A DNA stretch of 64,000 nucleotides from Paraburkholderia fungorum (GCF_003610895.1 NZ_MCAS01000002.1:1-64000); one strand, 5' to 3'; numbered from the stretch's first letter, positions 52,121-61,643 are shown. A program made the numbers and translations. Notes: generated by a model from the sequence alone, not told the origin.

Positions 52121-54829
52121 ATGACGAATATGTCGAAGAATGAGCAATCGATCCTCGCCAGTGTCCCGACAAAGGAAGACTACGATCCGCAGGAGACGGC
52201 GGAGTGGCTGTCGGCGTTGGACGATGTCGTCCATCATGTCGGCCGCGATCGCGCGCAGTATCTCTTCGACCGACTGGCTTCGCACGCGCTCGCCAACGGA
52301 ATTGCGACTGCCCGCGCGAGCGTAACGCCCTATACCAACACCATTCCCGTCGAGCAGCAGCCGCCGTATCCGGGCGATATCGGCATTGAAGAAAAGCTCG
52401 CCGCCGCGCTGCGCTGGAACGCCCTGGCCATGGTCGTGCGGGCCAACCGGGCATACGGCGAATTGGGCGGTCATATTGCCAGCTACGCGTCTGCCGCCGA
52501 TCTGTTCGAGGTCGGCTTCAATCATTTCTTCCGTGCGGCAAACCACGAGACCGGCGGCGACCTGGTCTATTTCCAGCCGCACTCGTCGCCGGGCGTGTAT
52601 GCGCGCGCCTATCTCGAGGGTTTTCTCGACGAGAAGAATCTTGAACACTACCGGCAGGAAATCACGGGTCCGGGGCTCTGTTCCTATCCTCATCCATGGC
52701 TGATGCCGGACTTCTGGCAATTCCCGACCGGCTCGATGGGGATCGGTCCGATCAATTCGATCTACCAGGCGCGTTTCATGCGCTACCTGCACAATCGCGG
52801 TCTCGCAAAAACCGAAGGACGCAAGGTGTGGGGTTTCTTCGGCGACGGCGAGATGGACGAACCCGAATCCATCGGCGCGTTGTCGCTCGCGTCCCGCGAA
52901 AGTCTGGACAACCTGGTGTTCGTGATCAACTGCAATCTTCAACGGCTCGACGGGCCGGTGCGCAGTAACGGCCGGATCATCGACGAACTCGAGGCCCAGT
53001 TCACCGGCGCGGGTTGGAACGTCATCAAGGTGGTATGGGGTTCGGATTGGGACGAACTGTTCGCGCGCGATCGCACGGGCGCGCTGCTTCGCGCGTTCAA
53101 TCACACGGTCGACGGCCAGTTCCAGACGTTCTCCGCGAATGACGGAGCCTATAACCGCGAGCGTTTCTTCGGCCAGAACCCGGAGCTGGCGGCGCTGGCC
53201 GCGCACCTGAGCACGGACGACATCAACAGCCTGCGCCGTGGCGGCCACGACGTGCGCAAGCTTCACGCTGCGTACGACCGCGCGCTCAAACACAAGGGGC
53301 AGCCGACGGTCATTCTCGCGAAGACGATGAAGGGCTTCGGCATGGGTTCGATCGGCCAGGGACGCATGACGACGCACCAGCAAAAAAAGCTCGACATCGA
53401 TCAACTGAAGGCATTCCGTGACCGTTTCCGGTTGCCGCTGACGGACGAGGAGGTCGACCAGGTGCATTTCTACAAGCCTGCAGATTCAAGTCCGGAAATG
53501 CGCTACCTGCATGAAAAGCGCGCCGCGCTCGGCGGTTATCTGCCGCGCCGTCGTAAAGCCGCGTCGCGGCCTCTCACGGTGCCGGCGCTGTCGTCCTGGG
53601 GGCAATTCGCGCTAGATTCGAACGGCAAGGAAACGTCGACGACGATGGCGATCGTCCGGATGCTGACAGGCTTGCTGAAGGATTCGTCGCTCGGATCTCG
53701 TGTGGTGCCGATCGTCGCGGACGAAGCGCGCACGTTCGGTATGGCGAACATGTTCCGACAGGTCGGCATCTACTCGCCGTTGGGTCAGCTCTATGAGCCG
53801 GAGGATCTTGGGTCGATGCTCTACTACCGCGAAGATACCGGCGGCCAGATCCTGGAGGAGGGTATTTCGGAAGCCGGCGCCGTATCGTCGTGGATCGCGG
53901 CGGCGACGTCGTACAGCGTGCACGATACGCAGATGTTACCTTTTTACATCTATTACTCGATGTTCGGTTTTCAGCGCATCGGTGATCTTATCTGGGCGGC
54001 CGCGGATCAACGCGCGCGGGGTTTCCTGGTGGGGGCGACGTCGGGCAGAACCACGCTCGGCGGCGAGGGTCTGCAGCACCAGGACGGGAGCAGCCTGCTG
54101 ATGGCGTCGACGGTACCGAACTGTCGCGCCTACGATCCGGCATTTGCCTACGAGATCGCGATCATCGTCGACGAAGGCATGCGGCAGATGATCGAGCAAC
54201 AGCGGGATGTCTTCTACTACCTGACCGTCACGAACGAGAACTATGCACAGCCGTCGCTCGTCGACGAAAAACAGGTGCGCGAAGGCGTACTCAAAGGCAT
54301 GTATCTCCTCGACCCGGCGAAACGCGATACGGCTCAAGTTCAATTGTTGGGCTCCGGCGCCATCCTTGGCGAAGTCCTTGCAGCCGCCGAGATGTTGAAG
54401 GAAGACTGGCACATCGACGCAGCGGTGTGGAGCGTGACGAGCTTCACCGAACTGCATCGGGATGGCGCGGCGGCGGAGCGCGGTCAACGGTTGTTCCGGG
54501 ACGGGCCGCAGGCGACGGCGTATGTCACCTCGGCACTCGATAACTCCAGAGGTCCAGTGATCGCGGCAACCGACTACGTGCGCGCGCTGCCGGAACTGAT
54601 CCGTGCCTATGTGCCGCGCAAGTACGTCACACTGGGCACCGATGGGTTCGGCCGCAGTGACACGCGTGCCGCGCTGCGGGCGTTTTTCGAAGTCGACCGC
54701 GCGTCGATAGCGCTGGCCGCATTGAAAGCGCTGGTTGACGAGCGGAGCATCGATTCAAGCGTGCTGGTCGAGGCGGGCAGGAAATACGGCAAAGAGGACA
54801 GCAACCGCGTGGAACCCTGGCTGAGGTGA
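52121..54829 (+). CDS. aceE: Pyruvate dehydrogenase E1 component, homodimeric (AceE)
   Basis: The 902-residue ThDP enzyme is full length for homodimeric E1. It has VYFQPHSSPGVYARAYLEG, the ThDP motif beginning GDGEMDEPESIG (241) and ending NCNLQRLDG, and the transketolase-type C-terminal half (LPFYIYYSMFGFQRIGD, TSGRTTLGGEGLQHQDG). It oxidatively decarboxylates pyruvate and acetylates E2 lipoyl groups. aceF and lpd are not adjacent, so this is probably a second, orphan copy or one that uses E2 from elsewhere; a different 2-oxo acid is possible. GGAGTAATC precedes the ATG. Confidence 0.93.
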   Translation: MTNMSKNEQSILASVPTKEDYDPQETAEWLSALDDVVHHVGRDRAQYLFDRLASHALANGIATARASVTPYTNTIPVEQQPPYPGDIGIEEKLAAALRWNALAMVVRANRAYGELGGHIASYASAADLFEVGFNHFFRAANHETGGDLVYFQPHSSPGVYARAYLEGFLDEKNLEHYRQEITGPGLCSYPHPWLMPDFWQFPTGSMGIGPINSIYQARFMRYLHNRGLAKTEGRKVWGFFGDGEMDEPESIGALSLASRESLDNLVFVINCNLQRLDGPVRSNGRIIDELEAQFTGAGWNVIKVVWGSDWDELFARDRTGALLRAFNHTVDGQFQTFSANDGAYNRERFFGQNPELAALAAHLSTDDINSLRRGGHDVRKLHAAYDRALKHKGQPTVILAKTMKGFGMGSIGQGRMTTHQQKKLDIDQLKAFRDRFRLPLTDEEVDQVHFYKPADSSPEMRYLHEKRAALGGYLPRRRKAASRPLTVPALSSWGQFALDSNGKETSTTMAIVRMLTGLLKDSSLGSRVVPIVADEARTFGMANMFRQVGIYSPLGQLYEPEDLGSMLYYREDTGGQILEEGISEAGAVSSWIAAATSYSVHDTQMLPFYIYYSMFGFQRIGDLIWAAADQRARGFLVGATSGRTTLGGEGLQHQDGSSLLMASTVPNCRAYDPAFAYEIAIIVDEGMRQMIEQQRDVFYYLTVTNENYAQPSLVDEKQVREGVLKGMYLLDPAKRDTAQVQLLGSGAILGEVLAAAEMLKEDWHIDAAVWSVTSFTELHRDGAAAERGQRLFRDGPQATAYVTSALDNSRGPVIAATDYVRALPELIRAYVPRKYVTLGTDGFGRSDTRAALRAFFEVDRASIALAALKALVDERSIDSSVLVEAGRKYGKEDSNRVEPWLR

Positions 54830-54994
54830 ACGCATCCGCCGCGGTGTCGCCCAGTGGGCGCACCGTCGGCAAGACAAGTTCCAAACAGGCCAGGCGGCTC
54901 AAGCCACGTGAACTGAACCGTATTAAGCGGCAGCAGACAGCCGCTTTCTCACGCTGGTACGAACCGATGTACCGCTTTGCGCCGGTTCGTCCCG

Positions 54995-56209
54995 TTACCG
55001 GACGGCAAGACAAAAGGTCCGAATCGACTCGCAAGCCTTGGTGAGCGACGCATCGTCGAGTGCGTAGGCGATGCGAATAAACGGTCCGAGACCGAACGCG
55101 CTGCCGTGGACGACAGCGACACCGGCCTCGTTCAGCAATGCGACGGCGACATCTTCATCGCTATCGAGCTTGACGCCGGCTGCGCTGGTACGCCCGATCA
55201 GACCCGCACACGAGGCAAACGCGTAGAAAGCGCCGGCCGGTAGAGCGCAACTGAGACCGGGGGTGGCATTCAACGACGCGACCATCATGTCCCGGCGACG
55301 TTCGAACACCTCACGCGTTTCGCGCACGAAGTCCTTCGGTCCGGTCAGCGCAGCCAGTGCCGCATGCTGCGAGATCGAACAGGCAGCGGAGGTCTGCTGA
55401 CCCTGAAGTTTCTCCATCGCTTCAAGCAGCCAGCGAGGACCCGTGGCGAAGCCGATGCGCCAGCCCGTCATTGCGTAGGCCTTCGACACGCCGTTCATGG
55501 TCAACGTCCGCGCCTGCAAACGCGGTTCGACTTCGGCGATCGTGTGGAATACCGCTGCGTCGAAAATCAGGTGCTCGTAGATGTCGTCGGCCAGCACGTG
55601 TACATCCGGGTGATCCAGCAGCACTTCGGCGAGCGCAAACAGTTCGTCACGGGTGTAGACCGCGCCGGTCGGGTTCGACGGCGAGTTCAGGATCAGCCAG
55701 CGCGTGTGCGGCGTGATCGCCTGGCGCAGTGCGTCGGGCGTCAGCTTGAAGCCGCTCCCGGCGCCGCACGATACGATAACGGGCGTCGCGCCCACCATCT
55801 GAACCATCTCAGGATAGCTAACCCAATACGGCGCGGGCACGATCACTTCGTCGCCTTCGTTCAGCGTGGCGGCAAGCGCGTTATAGATGACCTGTTTGCC
55901 GCCGCTGCAAACGATGGTGTCCTGCCAGTCGACATCCAGCCCATTCTCGGTGCGAAATTTTTTGGCGACCGCTTCGCGCAGCGCACGGGTGCCCGCGACG
56001 AGCGTGTAACGCGTATGTCCGGCATGAATAGCGGCGATGGCCGCCTCGCGCACGTGCAACGGCGTATCGAAGTCGGGCTCACCGGCGCTCAGCGAGATCA
56101 CGGTTGCACCGGACGCCCGGCGCGCCGCGACGAGGTCCATCATCCGGTACGTTGCGGACGGTTGCGCCTTGGTCTGGTGCACATTCAGAAAAGGACGCTC
56201 ACCGCTCAT
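54995..56209 (-). CDS. Aspartate-type PLP aminotransferase (class I, subgroup I-gamma)
   Basis: This 404-residue aminotransferase shows LSAGEPDFDTP, YTLVAGTRALREAVAKKF, NSPSNPTGAVYTRDEL, ADDIYEHLIFD and the PLP Lys243 in MNGVSKAYAMTGWRIG, all typical of bacterial I-gamma aspartate/aromatic aminotransferases. It is the last gene of a transcript that begins with three RraA-family genes and overlaps the nearest by 4 bp. That coupling suggests it makes or uses the 2-oxo acid handled by the RraA proteins, for example a hydroxy-glutamate-type amino acid (inference). Confidence 0.92.
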   Translation of the reverse strand: MSGERPFLNVHQTKAQPSATYRMMDLVAARRASGATVISLSAGEPDFDTPLHVREAAIAAIHAGHTRYTLVAGTRALREAVAKKFRTENGLDVDWQDTIVCSGGKQVIYNALAATLNEGDEVIVPAPYWVSYPEMVQMVGATPVIVSCGAGSGFKLTPDALRQAITPHTRWLILNSPSNPTGAVYTRDELFALAEVLLDHPDVHVLADDIYEHLIFDAAVFHTIAEVEPRLQARTLTMNGVSKAYAMTGWRIGFATGPRWLLEAMEKLQGQQTSAACSISQHAALAALTGPKDFVRETREVFERRRDMMVASLNATPGLSCALPAGAFYAFASCAGLIGRTSAAGVKLDSDEDVAVALLNEAGVAVVHGSAFGLGPFIRIAYALDDASLTKACESIRTFCLAVR

Positions 56210-56856
56210 TTCAGCGCTCTCCAGTGTGTGAGACCGAGCAGATCTAGCGTCTTCGCGCCGTTGGCGAGCTTCTGCATCATAGCCGCTTCCTTCGCCGCGC
56301 GTTCCTCGCCCGCCAGGATCGTACGCTCAGCTTCCGCCTGCGGAATCACGATAACGCCATCGTCGTCGGCCACCACCAGGTCGCCGCGGGCAACCCGGAC
56401 GCCGGTAAAGTTGATCGGCTTGCCGACCGACGGCAAACTGGCCTTCACCGTGCCGCGCACGCTGATGCCGCGCGAGAATGCGGGGAAGTTTCGGGCACGC
56501 AGTGCCGCCACGTCCCGCACGCCGCCGTCGATGATCAGCCCGACCACACCGGCTGCCTCGGCGGCTACCGTCAACACTTCACCCCAGTAGCCAGCAATGA
56601 AGTTCGACGTGCTAACCACCAGAACGGCGCCACGCGGCACCTGTTCCATTGCGACGTGAATGCCCAGGTTGTCACCGGGCGAACACTCGAGCGGGAAGGC
56701 CGGGGCGGCGATGAAGGCGCCGTCCCAAACGCCGCGAATCTGCGGATCGGCCGCGCACGGCAGCCCGGACGCTTCGAACAGCGTGGAGCTGCCCAGCTTG
56801 CGGCAGCGCGCGGCGAAGTCGCCGGGCAACTGGCTTGTGAGCGATTCCTGACTCAT
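56206..56856 (-). CDS. RraA-family protein (HMG/oxaloacetate aldolase-like), third in the transcript
   Basis: The 216-residue RraA-fold protein carries YWGEVL (Glu93) and LIIDGGVRDVAAL (Arg114-Asp115), the residues that bind metal and substrate in 4-hydroxy-4-methyl-2-oxoglutarate aldolase, and the GDLVVADDDGVIVIP strand. Class II pyruvate aldolases of this family split hydroxy-oxo acids to pyruvate or decarboxylate oxaloacetate. Its ends overlap both neighbours by 4 bp. It has WGE like the characterised aldolases, whereas its two paralogues have WGD. Confidence 0.88.
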   Translation of the reverse strand: MSQESLTSQLPGDFAARCRKLGSSTLFEASGLPCAADPQIRGVWDGAFIAAPAFPLECSPGDNLGIHVAMEQVPRGAVLVVSTSNFIAGYWGEVLTVAAEAAGVVGLIIDGGVRDVAALRARNFPAFSRGISVRGTVKASLPSVGKPINFTGVRVARGDLVVADDDGVIVIPQAEAERTILAGEERAAKEAAMMQKLANGAKTLDLLGLTHWRALK

Positions 56857-57518
56857 GACGATTTCCGTTGCAGCGTGTGATAACCGAGGTTTTTGCGCGC
56901 CTCGCCCAACGTGTTGCCTTGGGACAGTTCATCGCGGATGCGTTGCTCGGTGACTTCGATCTGGTGTGCGGCGGCGGCCACATCGCGGGCGCGCACCCGC
57001 GGCACGACGACGACGCCGTTGGCGTCGGCAACCACGATGTCACGGGCACACACACGGGCCTGACCGATCGACACGGGTACGTTGATGCCGTCCACCTGCA
57101 CGCGGTCCTTGCCGGTGCGCATGAAGCGCCCCCTGGTGAACATCGGATAGTCGTCGCCGAGTGCCTTGCCGACGTCGCGGCACACACCATCGATCACCGT
57201 GGCGCCGATTTTCCGCAGGCCCGAGTACAGGGTCATGATGTCGCCCCAGACAGTGCAGTCGGTGCGGCCGGCGTTGTCGATGACGACCACGTCGCCTGGC
57301 GCCACGTCGTCGAGAAAATCGCCGACGCTGCCGGCCGGCGTGCTCGCCGGAACATACTTGACGGTGAACGCGGGACCGACCACGACGCGTTGATAATCGG
57401 CCAGCGGCATGATGCCGAAGCATTGGCCCGGCAAGCCGAGCTTGTCCATCGCGTCGGACACGCCCGGCGTGTCAAGGCCCTCAAACAGGGCACACAGTTC
57501 CTGATCTTCCTGGTTCAT
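56853..57518 (-). CDS. RraA-family protein, second in the transcript
   Basis: This 221-residue paralogue aligns without gaps to its neighbours in the first 115 residues: WGDIMT (Asp93) and TVIDGVCRDVGKA (Arg114-Asp115). The GDVVVIDNAG turn and ARDIVVADANGVVVVP strand are present. It overlaps both flanking genes by 4 bp. RraA folds form trimers, so three co-translated paralogues could assemble as a heterotrimer or hexamer (inference). The aldolase base pair of residues is kept, which suggests it is not merely a regulator of RNase E. Confidence 0.88.
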   Translation of the reverse strand: MNQEDQELCALFEGLDTPGVSDAMDKLGLPGQCFGIMPLADYQRVVVGPAFTVKYVPASTPAGSVGDFLDDVAPGDVVVIDNAGRTDCTVWGDIMTLYSGLRKIGATVIDGVCRDVGKALGDDYPMFTRGRFMRTGKDRVQVDGINVPVSIGQARVCARDIVVADANGVVVVPRVRARDVAAAAHQIEVTEQRIRDELSQGNTLGEARKNLGYHTLQRKSS

Positions 57519-58183
57519 TGCGCTTTGTTCTCCTTGATGGCGTCGAATTCCTTGTCGTGCATGACCTCAGCGACCGAGCGGCCGGCGCGCACTGCCTGCA
57601 CCATGGCGTCCTGACGCCGTGCAATCCGTTCGCCCAGTTCAACGACTTCTTCGATGCGGCTGGCTGGAACGAACACCGTGCCGCACCGGTCGGCGATGAC
57701 GTAGTCGTCTTCGCTGACCGTCACGCCGGCGAACCGGACCGCCTCGCCAGCGGAGAGCTGCGCGACGCGGTTGCGCGCGCTGATCATCGTGATGCCTCGT
57801 CCATAGACGGGGTAGCCGATCGATTCGCTGCCTTCGATGTCGCGGCTCACGCCGTCGATCACGGAACCGCGCACGCGTTTGTACTGCGCGGCGTTGGCGA
57901 TGATGTCGCCCCAGCAGGAGATGCCGTCCAGACCGCCGGCAATGACCAGAACCCGGTCGTCGGTGTCGATCTCAGCAATCACCGGCGTGATGATGTGCGC
58001 CGCCGTTTTCGCTTCGGTTCTCGGGCCCAGCTGGATGGTGCTGGCGCGTCCGACGATTTTCGGGCAGTCCCACAGCGGCTGGATACCTACCGTTGCCCCG
58101 GCCAGACCGAGAAAATCCAGCGCGTCCGACACGGTGTTGGTGTCGAGGGTCGCGAGTCGATCGAGTAACGAGCGCTCCGTCAT
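57515..58183 (-). CDS. RraA-family protein, first in the transcript
   Basis: The 222-residue paralogue has SCWGDII (Asp93), SVIDGVSRDIEGSE (Arg114-Asp115) and YVIADRCGTVFVP. Its N-terminal segment (LATLDTNTVSDALDFLGL) matches the second paralogue (FEGLDTPGVSDAMDKLGL). The ATG at 58183 fits the family start; a TTG 12 bp upstream is less likely. It is the promoter-proximal gene, 104 bp from a divergent LysR gene, and overlaps the next gene by 4 bp. Confidence 0.88.
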   Translation of the reverse strand: MTERSLLDRLATLDTNTVSDALDFLGLAGATVGIQPLWDCPKIVGRASTIQLGPRTEAKTAAHIITPVIAEIDTDDRVLVIAGGLDGISCWGDIIANAAQYKRVRGSVIDGVSRDIEGSESIGYPVYGRGITMISARNRVAQLSAGEAVRFAGVTVSEDDYVIADRCGTVFVPASRIEEVVELGERIARRQDAMVQAVRAGRSVAEVMHDKEFDAIKENKAQ

Positions 58184-58287
58184 GACAAGTCTCAATGTGG
58201 TTGTGAGGAGGCCAGTCTCACATCTATAGTTCGATATGTATATTTTGAATTCCGGAATGGTTCGATACGCGGAGGCTATGGAAAAAG
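58184..58287. promoter_or_regulatory. Divergent promoter between the rraA-like operon and LysR
   Basis: The 104-bp AT-rich region contains GTTCGATA twice (about 58228 and 58260) and the palindrome ATTCCGGAAT between them. These are candidate LysR contacts; no copy elsewhere in the window supports one over another. Confidence 0.4.
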
Positions 58288-59190
58288 ATGGTCAACTTTC
58301 GACTCGTTCGTCACCTGTGGCTCTTTCTGGCGGTCGCCGAAGAGGGCAATTTCGGGCGTGCCGCGCGGCGGCTCAATATGTCTCAGCCGCCACTTACCGA
58401 ACAGATCCAGATACTTGAACAGGCTTTGAAGGTGAGGCTGTTTGAGCGCTCGCGAAAGGGCGCGCAATTAACTCCAGTCGGCGCAGCGATCCTGCCGGCG
58501 GTGCGAAAATTTGCCGATCAGCTCGAACGCCTCGAGTTCGCGGTACGGGAGGCCGTGGAGGGACATAGCGGACTGCTGACCATCGGCGCGATCACTTCGG
58601 CGATGGTGGACGTGTTGCCGCCGCTGGTCACCCGGCTCAAGGCCGAGTATCCGCAACTCACCATCTCCGTGCGCGAGATCGACAGTGCCGAAGCGGTGCC
58701 GGCGTTGCTTGCGGGGGATGTCGATCTGGCGTTTGCGCGTCTCGAGGGGGACCTGGCGCCGACCATCGAGTCGACACCGCTGAAGCAGGACCGCCTGGTC
58801 GTCGCCGTGCCGAGCGAACATCCAATGGCCAGCTTGACCCGCATCCGGTTAGCCACGCTCTCCAACGAGAACTTTGTCATGTTTCCGCGGCACGTCAGTC
58901 CGGTTTACTTCGACAGCCTGATCGCGGCGTGCCGCGCCAACGGTTTTTCTCCGCGTATTTTGCATCACGTGCGCTCGGTCGCGTCGCAGGTCGCCTTCGT
59001 CGCTTGCGGCCAGGGTATCGCGCTGGTTCCGGAGTCATTGCGCTCACTCGCTTCGGAGAATGTCGTGTTCCGTCCGCTGAAGGAAAACGTGAGCGTGGTG
59101 ACTATCGCCATGGCCTGGAAAACCGATCGCGACAGTCCTCTCATTACTTCCGTGTTGAGTTCGCTAGGCCGCCGCCGGGCGGTGGCCTAG
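58288..59190 (+). CDS. LysR-family transcriptional regulator
   Basis: A 300-residue LysR protein of the CbbR/BenM-like branch (FRLVRHLWLFLAVAEEGNFGRAARRLNMSQPPLTEQIQILEQALKVRLFERS), with an effector domain covering about 90-295. It is divergent from the RraA/aminotransferase operon and is the obvious candidate regulator. Its effector is likely an oxo or hydroxy acid of that pathway (inference). DNA downstream is decayed. Confidence 0.92.
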   Translation: MVNFRLVRHLWLFLAVAEEGNFGRAARRLNMSQPPLTEQIQILEQALKVRLFERSRKGAQLTPVGAAILPAVRKFADQLERLEFAVREAVEGHSGLLTIGAITSAMVDVLPPLVTRLKAEYPQLTISVREIDSAEAVPALLAGDVDLAFARLEGDLAPTIESTPLKQDRLVVAVPSEHPMASLTRIRLATLSNENFVMFPRHVSPVYFDSLIAACRANGFSPRILHHVRSVASQVAFVACGQGIALVPESLRSLASENVVFRPLKENVSVVTIAMAWKTDRDSPLITSVLSSLGRRRAVA

Positions 59191-59253
59191 GGTGCGCTTA
59201 TGTGTGCCGTCACGATACGCTGCCCGTATCGATTGCTTGGTTTTTTCGGTTAG

Positions 59254-59944
59254 GTGTATGGACCGAAGACATCCGGTCGCTATGTTGCGGGCACCGGCAT
59301 GTGGGGGCTCGGGACGTGGTCCTTCAGTTGGGTTGGATCAACAGCGAACGTGTCTTTACTGCGACCGGATGGGGCGTTCCCGCAGACGATGAAGTCAATA
59401 TGCTCGGTGTTTTGGCGCCAGCATCAGAATGCATGGCTTTCGAATCGTTTTCGATTCCGCCCGATCTGTCTGGAAGGCTCCTGCCACAGCTATTGGTTCC
59501 AGTTCGAACCGCTGCTGTGCTGCCCCCTCCATACAACGCCACTGACCACGCTCTGTCCGAGTTGTGCTCGCGTCGTGGGAAGCTATCGAGTCGGCCGCAA
59601 TCTGTTCGCGACGCCGTTTAGATGTATCAAATGCGGAGCGTTTCTGGCGGGGGCACCGACGACCTTGGTGTCGCATACAGAATTTCGCGAACACTCGGAT
59701 CAACTGTCTTCAGCTTTTCACTATCTCGATCAATAGGGAAACAGATCCGAGAAGTCTTTAAAGTCGCTTCATTTGTTCGCGAGGCAGAACCGGGATTGGT
59801 TACTCCGTCGGCCGCTACTTCAAGGATTGGCCAACGAGCTCGGTGCTCTGCCGGCTGGATGCACCTGTTCGAGCGGCGGTCCTGTTCTGGCATCTATCGG
59901 ACGGTGCTACGCCGCTGGCGTCGACGGCTGACAACAGCACGCAA
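59254..59944 (+). pseudogene. Remnant of a TniQ-like zinc-binding protein
   Basis: One frame (59254-59736) contains RPICLEGSCHSYWFQFEP, CCPLHTTPLTTLCPSC and FRCIKCGAFLAG. The spacing of CxxC-type pairs, the HSYW segment and CPLH resembles the zinc domain of TniQ/TnsD transposition proteins. The frame then stops and shifts; GRYFKDWP in another frame (about 59812) looks like a later part of the same family. Without a proper start and with broken frames it is a fossil. Similarity is judged by eye, so confidence is limited. Confidence 0.42.
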
Positions 59945-60233
59945 TGAGTTGCCGATGGATCTGCGCAAGCGGGTAATCGGCTCGACCTGGCATAGCCAAA
60001 TGATGAAATCGGCGTTCCTTGAAAAACCTCGCTTTTACCAGACTCTGGAATGCATAGCGCACGCGCACCCACGTCCTGCGCGATGGCTGGCGATAGACGA
60101 TGATGACACTGGCTGGGCGAATACAAACCGCGATGTGCTCGTTCAGACCGGCGAAAAAACGGGCCTTGGTTCGCCAGCGGTAGTTAGCGAACTGCAGGAA
60201 AAGCTGGAGCTGCTCCGACACCCACCACCGTGA
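59916..60233 (+). pseudogene. 3' fragment of a HAD-domain gene
   Basis: The codons from about 59916 read LPMDLRKRVIGSTWHSQM, RFYQTLECIAHA, ARWLAIDDDDTGWA and TGEKTGLGSPAVVSELQ. These match the C-terminal half of the small HAD-like proteins (HAD domain in Swiss Army Knife RNA repair proteins) that are common in Burkholderia. The N-terminal DxD catalytic part is absent, because the upstream frame belongs to other sequence. It therefore looks truncated by an insertion or deletion next to the TniQ-like remnant. Confidence 0.5.
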
Positions 60234-60638
60234 GAATCGATATCACGTTTCACCGGCGACGTCTCCGTGATCAACATGGGCAACCCGACACCGCCAGTCC
60301 CACCGAAGTTTGACAACGCGGGCGACGCGCACCAGGCCGATCTGGAAGCAGGCTGGCGCGCCGCCGCTCAGGGTGCGGCGTGCGCGTGGCGCGTGAGAGC
60401 GGAGCCTCGTGGGCTGTGCTGGACATAAAAGCTGCCGTGACTGATTGAGTACGCTGTGGCGCAGCAGCGTTAGTAGCATGGATGGCGATTTCATTGGCAT
60501 CGGCACAGTATTTCAACCGGTTTCCGAATGGAATTTTGCGCTCCCGCGCAATTGCCGCTATTCTCGTATCGCGACTCCGGGAGTCTGGGAGTGGCTACCT
60601 AAATATCAAATTCACTTATTTACGCAAATAGCAAACCG
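60234..60638. other. Non-coding debris upstream of the LacI gene
   Basis: No credible gene, dyad or terminator is visible in these 405 bp, apart from an AT-rich stretch (60590-60635) that should hold the LacI promoter. Short frames lack ribosome sites and family features. Confidence 0.4.
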
Positions 60639-61643
60639 ATGGCTGACCTTCGCAGAACAAGGCTAAGTGATGTCGCCGCCTTGGCAGGCGTATCGACAAT
60701 GACCGTTCAACGTGTGTTGCATGACCCGGAAAAGGTTGCGACTGCTACTCGTGAGCGTGTTCAGGATGTACTGCGCCAGACCAGTTATATCCCTGACCTT
60801 ACGGCTCGTGGACTGGCCGCGCGCAAGACCAAGCTGGTCGCCGCAATTGTCCCTCTTCTCGCCAACGCACAGTCTTCCGAGACCCTTCAAGGTCTCACCG
60901 ATGTGCTGACCCACCAGGACTTTCAGCTACTTGTCGGAGTTAGTAGATTCAATGTCGAAGAAGAGGAGACGCTGATATCGCGCTTTTTGTCACGCGGTGC
61001 CGATGCGTTTTTTCTGACCGGCACGTCTCATACCGCTGCCGCCGTCGAGATGCTGAAGCAACACGGCGTCCCTGTGGTAGAAGGGGTAAATTTGACCGAG
61101 CAGCCAATTGATATTCTCGTTGGATACTCTCATTTCCGTGCCGCGCGGGAGATAACACATCATCTGATGTCACGGGGATATTCATCATTGGGGTACATCG
61201 GTCCTCTGGAGAGCAGCAACGAAAGAGCGCGTGATCGCCATTTGGGATTCGAGCAGGCCTGTCTGGACGAGAACATCACAATTTCTCCACAGCTATGCAA
61301 AACTACCGAGCTTTCGATGGAAGCTGGGGCGAGAGCTATGGCGACACTCCTTTCCCAGTCGCCACGCCCGAGAGCTGTCTTTTGCGCGACGGATATTCTT
61401 GCCGCTGGTGCAATCTTCGAATGTCAGCGCCAGCGCATCGACATTCCTTCTCAAATCGCCGTCGCAGGATTCGACGATCTGGAAATCGCACGGCAGATCG
61501 TGCCTTCGCTCACCACGGTGAGGGTACCTCGATACGAAATTGGCCGGCTCGCTGCTGAGGCTATTGTCGCGCGTCTGTCAGACAAACCGGCGACGAGCAT
61601 TACCGATGTCGGGTTTGAATTAGTGATCCGTGACAGTTCGTAA
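60639..61643 (+). CDS. LacI/GntR-type transcriptional regulator
   Basis: The 334-residue LacI-family repressor has the N-terminal helix-turn-helix (RLSDVAALAGVSTMTVQRVLHDPEKV) with the hinge region (YIPDLTARGLAARKTK) and a sugar-binding-protein-like effector domain ending in VAGFDDLEIARQIVPSLTTVRVP. It resembles GntR/IdnR-type gluconate regulators. The TGTTAGCGATAACA site at 62659 before the UxaA-type gene matches that group's operators, so it is the likely target although IS debris separates them. No clear ribosome site is seen before the ATG. Confidence 0.9.
   Translation: MADLRRTRLSDVAALAGVSTMTVQRVLHDPEKVATATRERVQDVLRQTSYIPDLTARGLAARKTKLVAAIVPLLANAQSSETLQGLTDVLTHQDFQLLVGVSRFNVEEEETLISRFLSRGADAFFLTGTSHTAAAVEMLKQHGVPVVEGVNLTEQPIDILVGYSHFRAAREITHHLMSRGYSSLGYIGPLESSNERARDRHLGFEQACLDENITISPQLCKTTELSMEAGARAMATLLSQSPRPRAVFCATDILAAGAIFECQRQRIDIPSQIAVAGFDDLEIARQIVPSLTTVRVPRYEIGRLAAEAIVARLSDKPATSITDVGFELVIRDSS

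Noticed and set aside
54826..55044. 72-codon frame starting inside the aceE stop (ATGA-like overlap)
   Set aside because: It overlaps the convergent aminotransferase gene by 50 bp, is strongly basic with no domain, and is probably only high-GC open frame. It cannot be supported.
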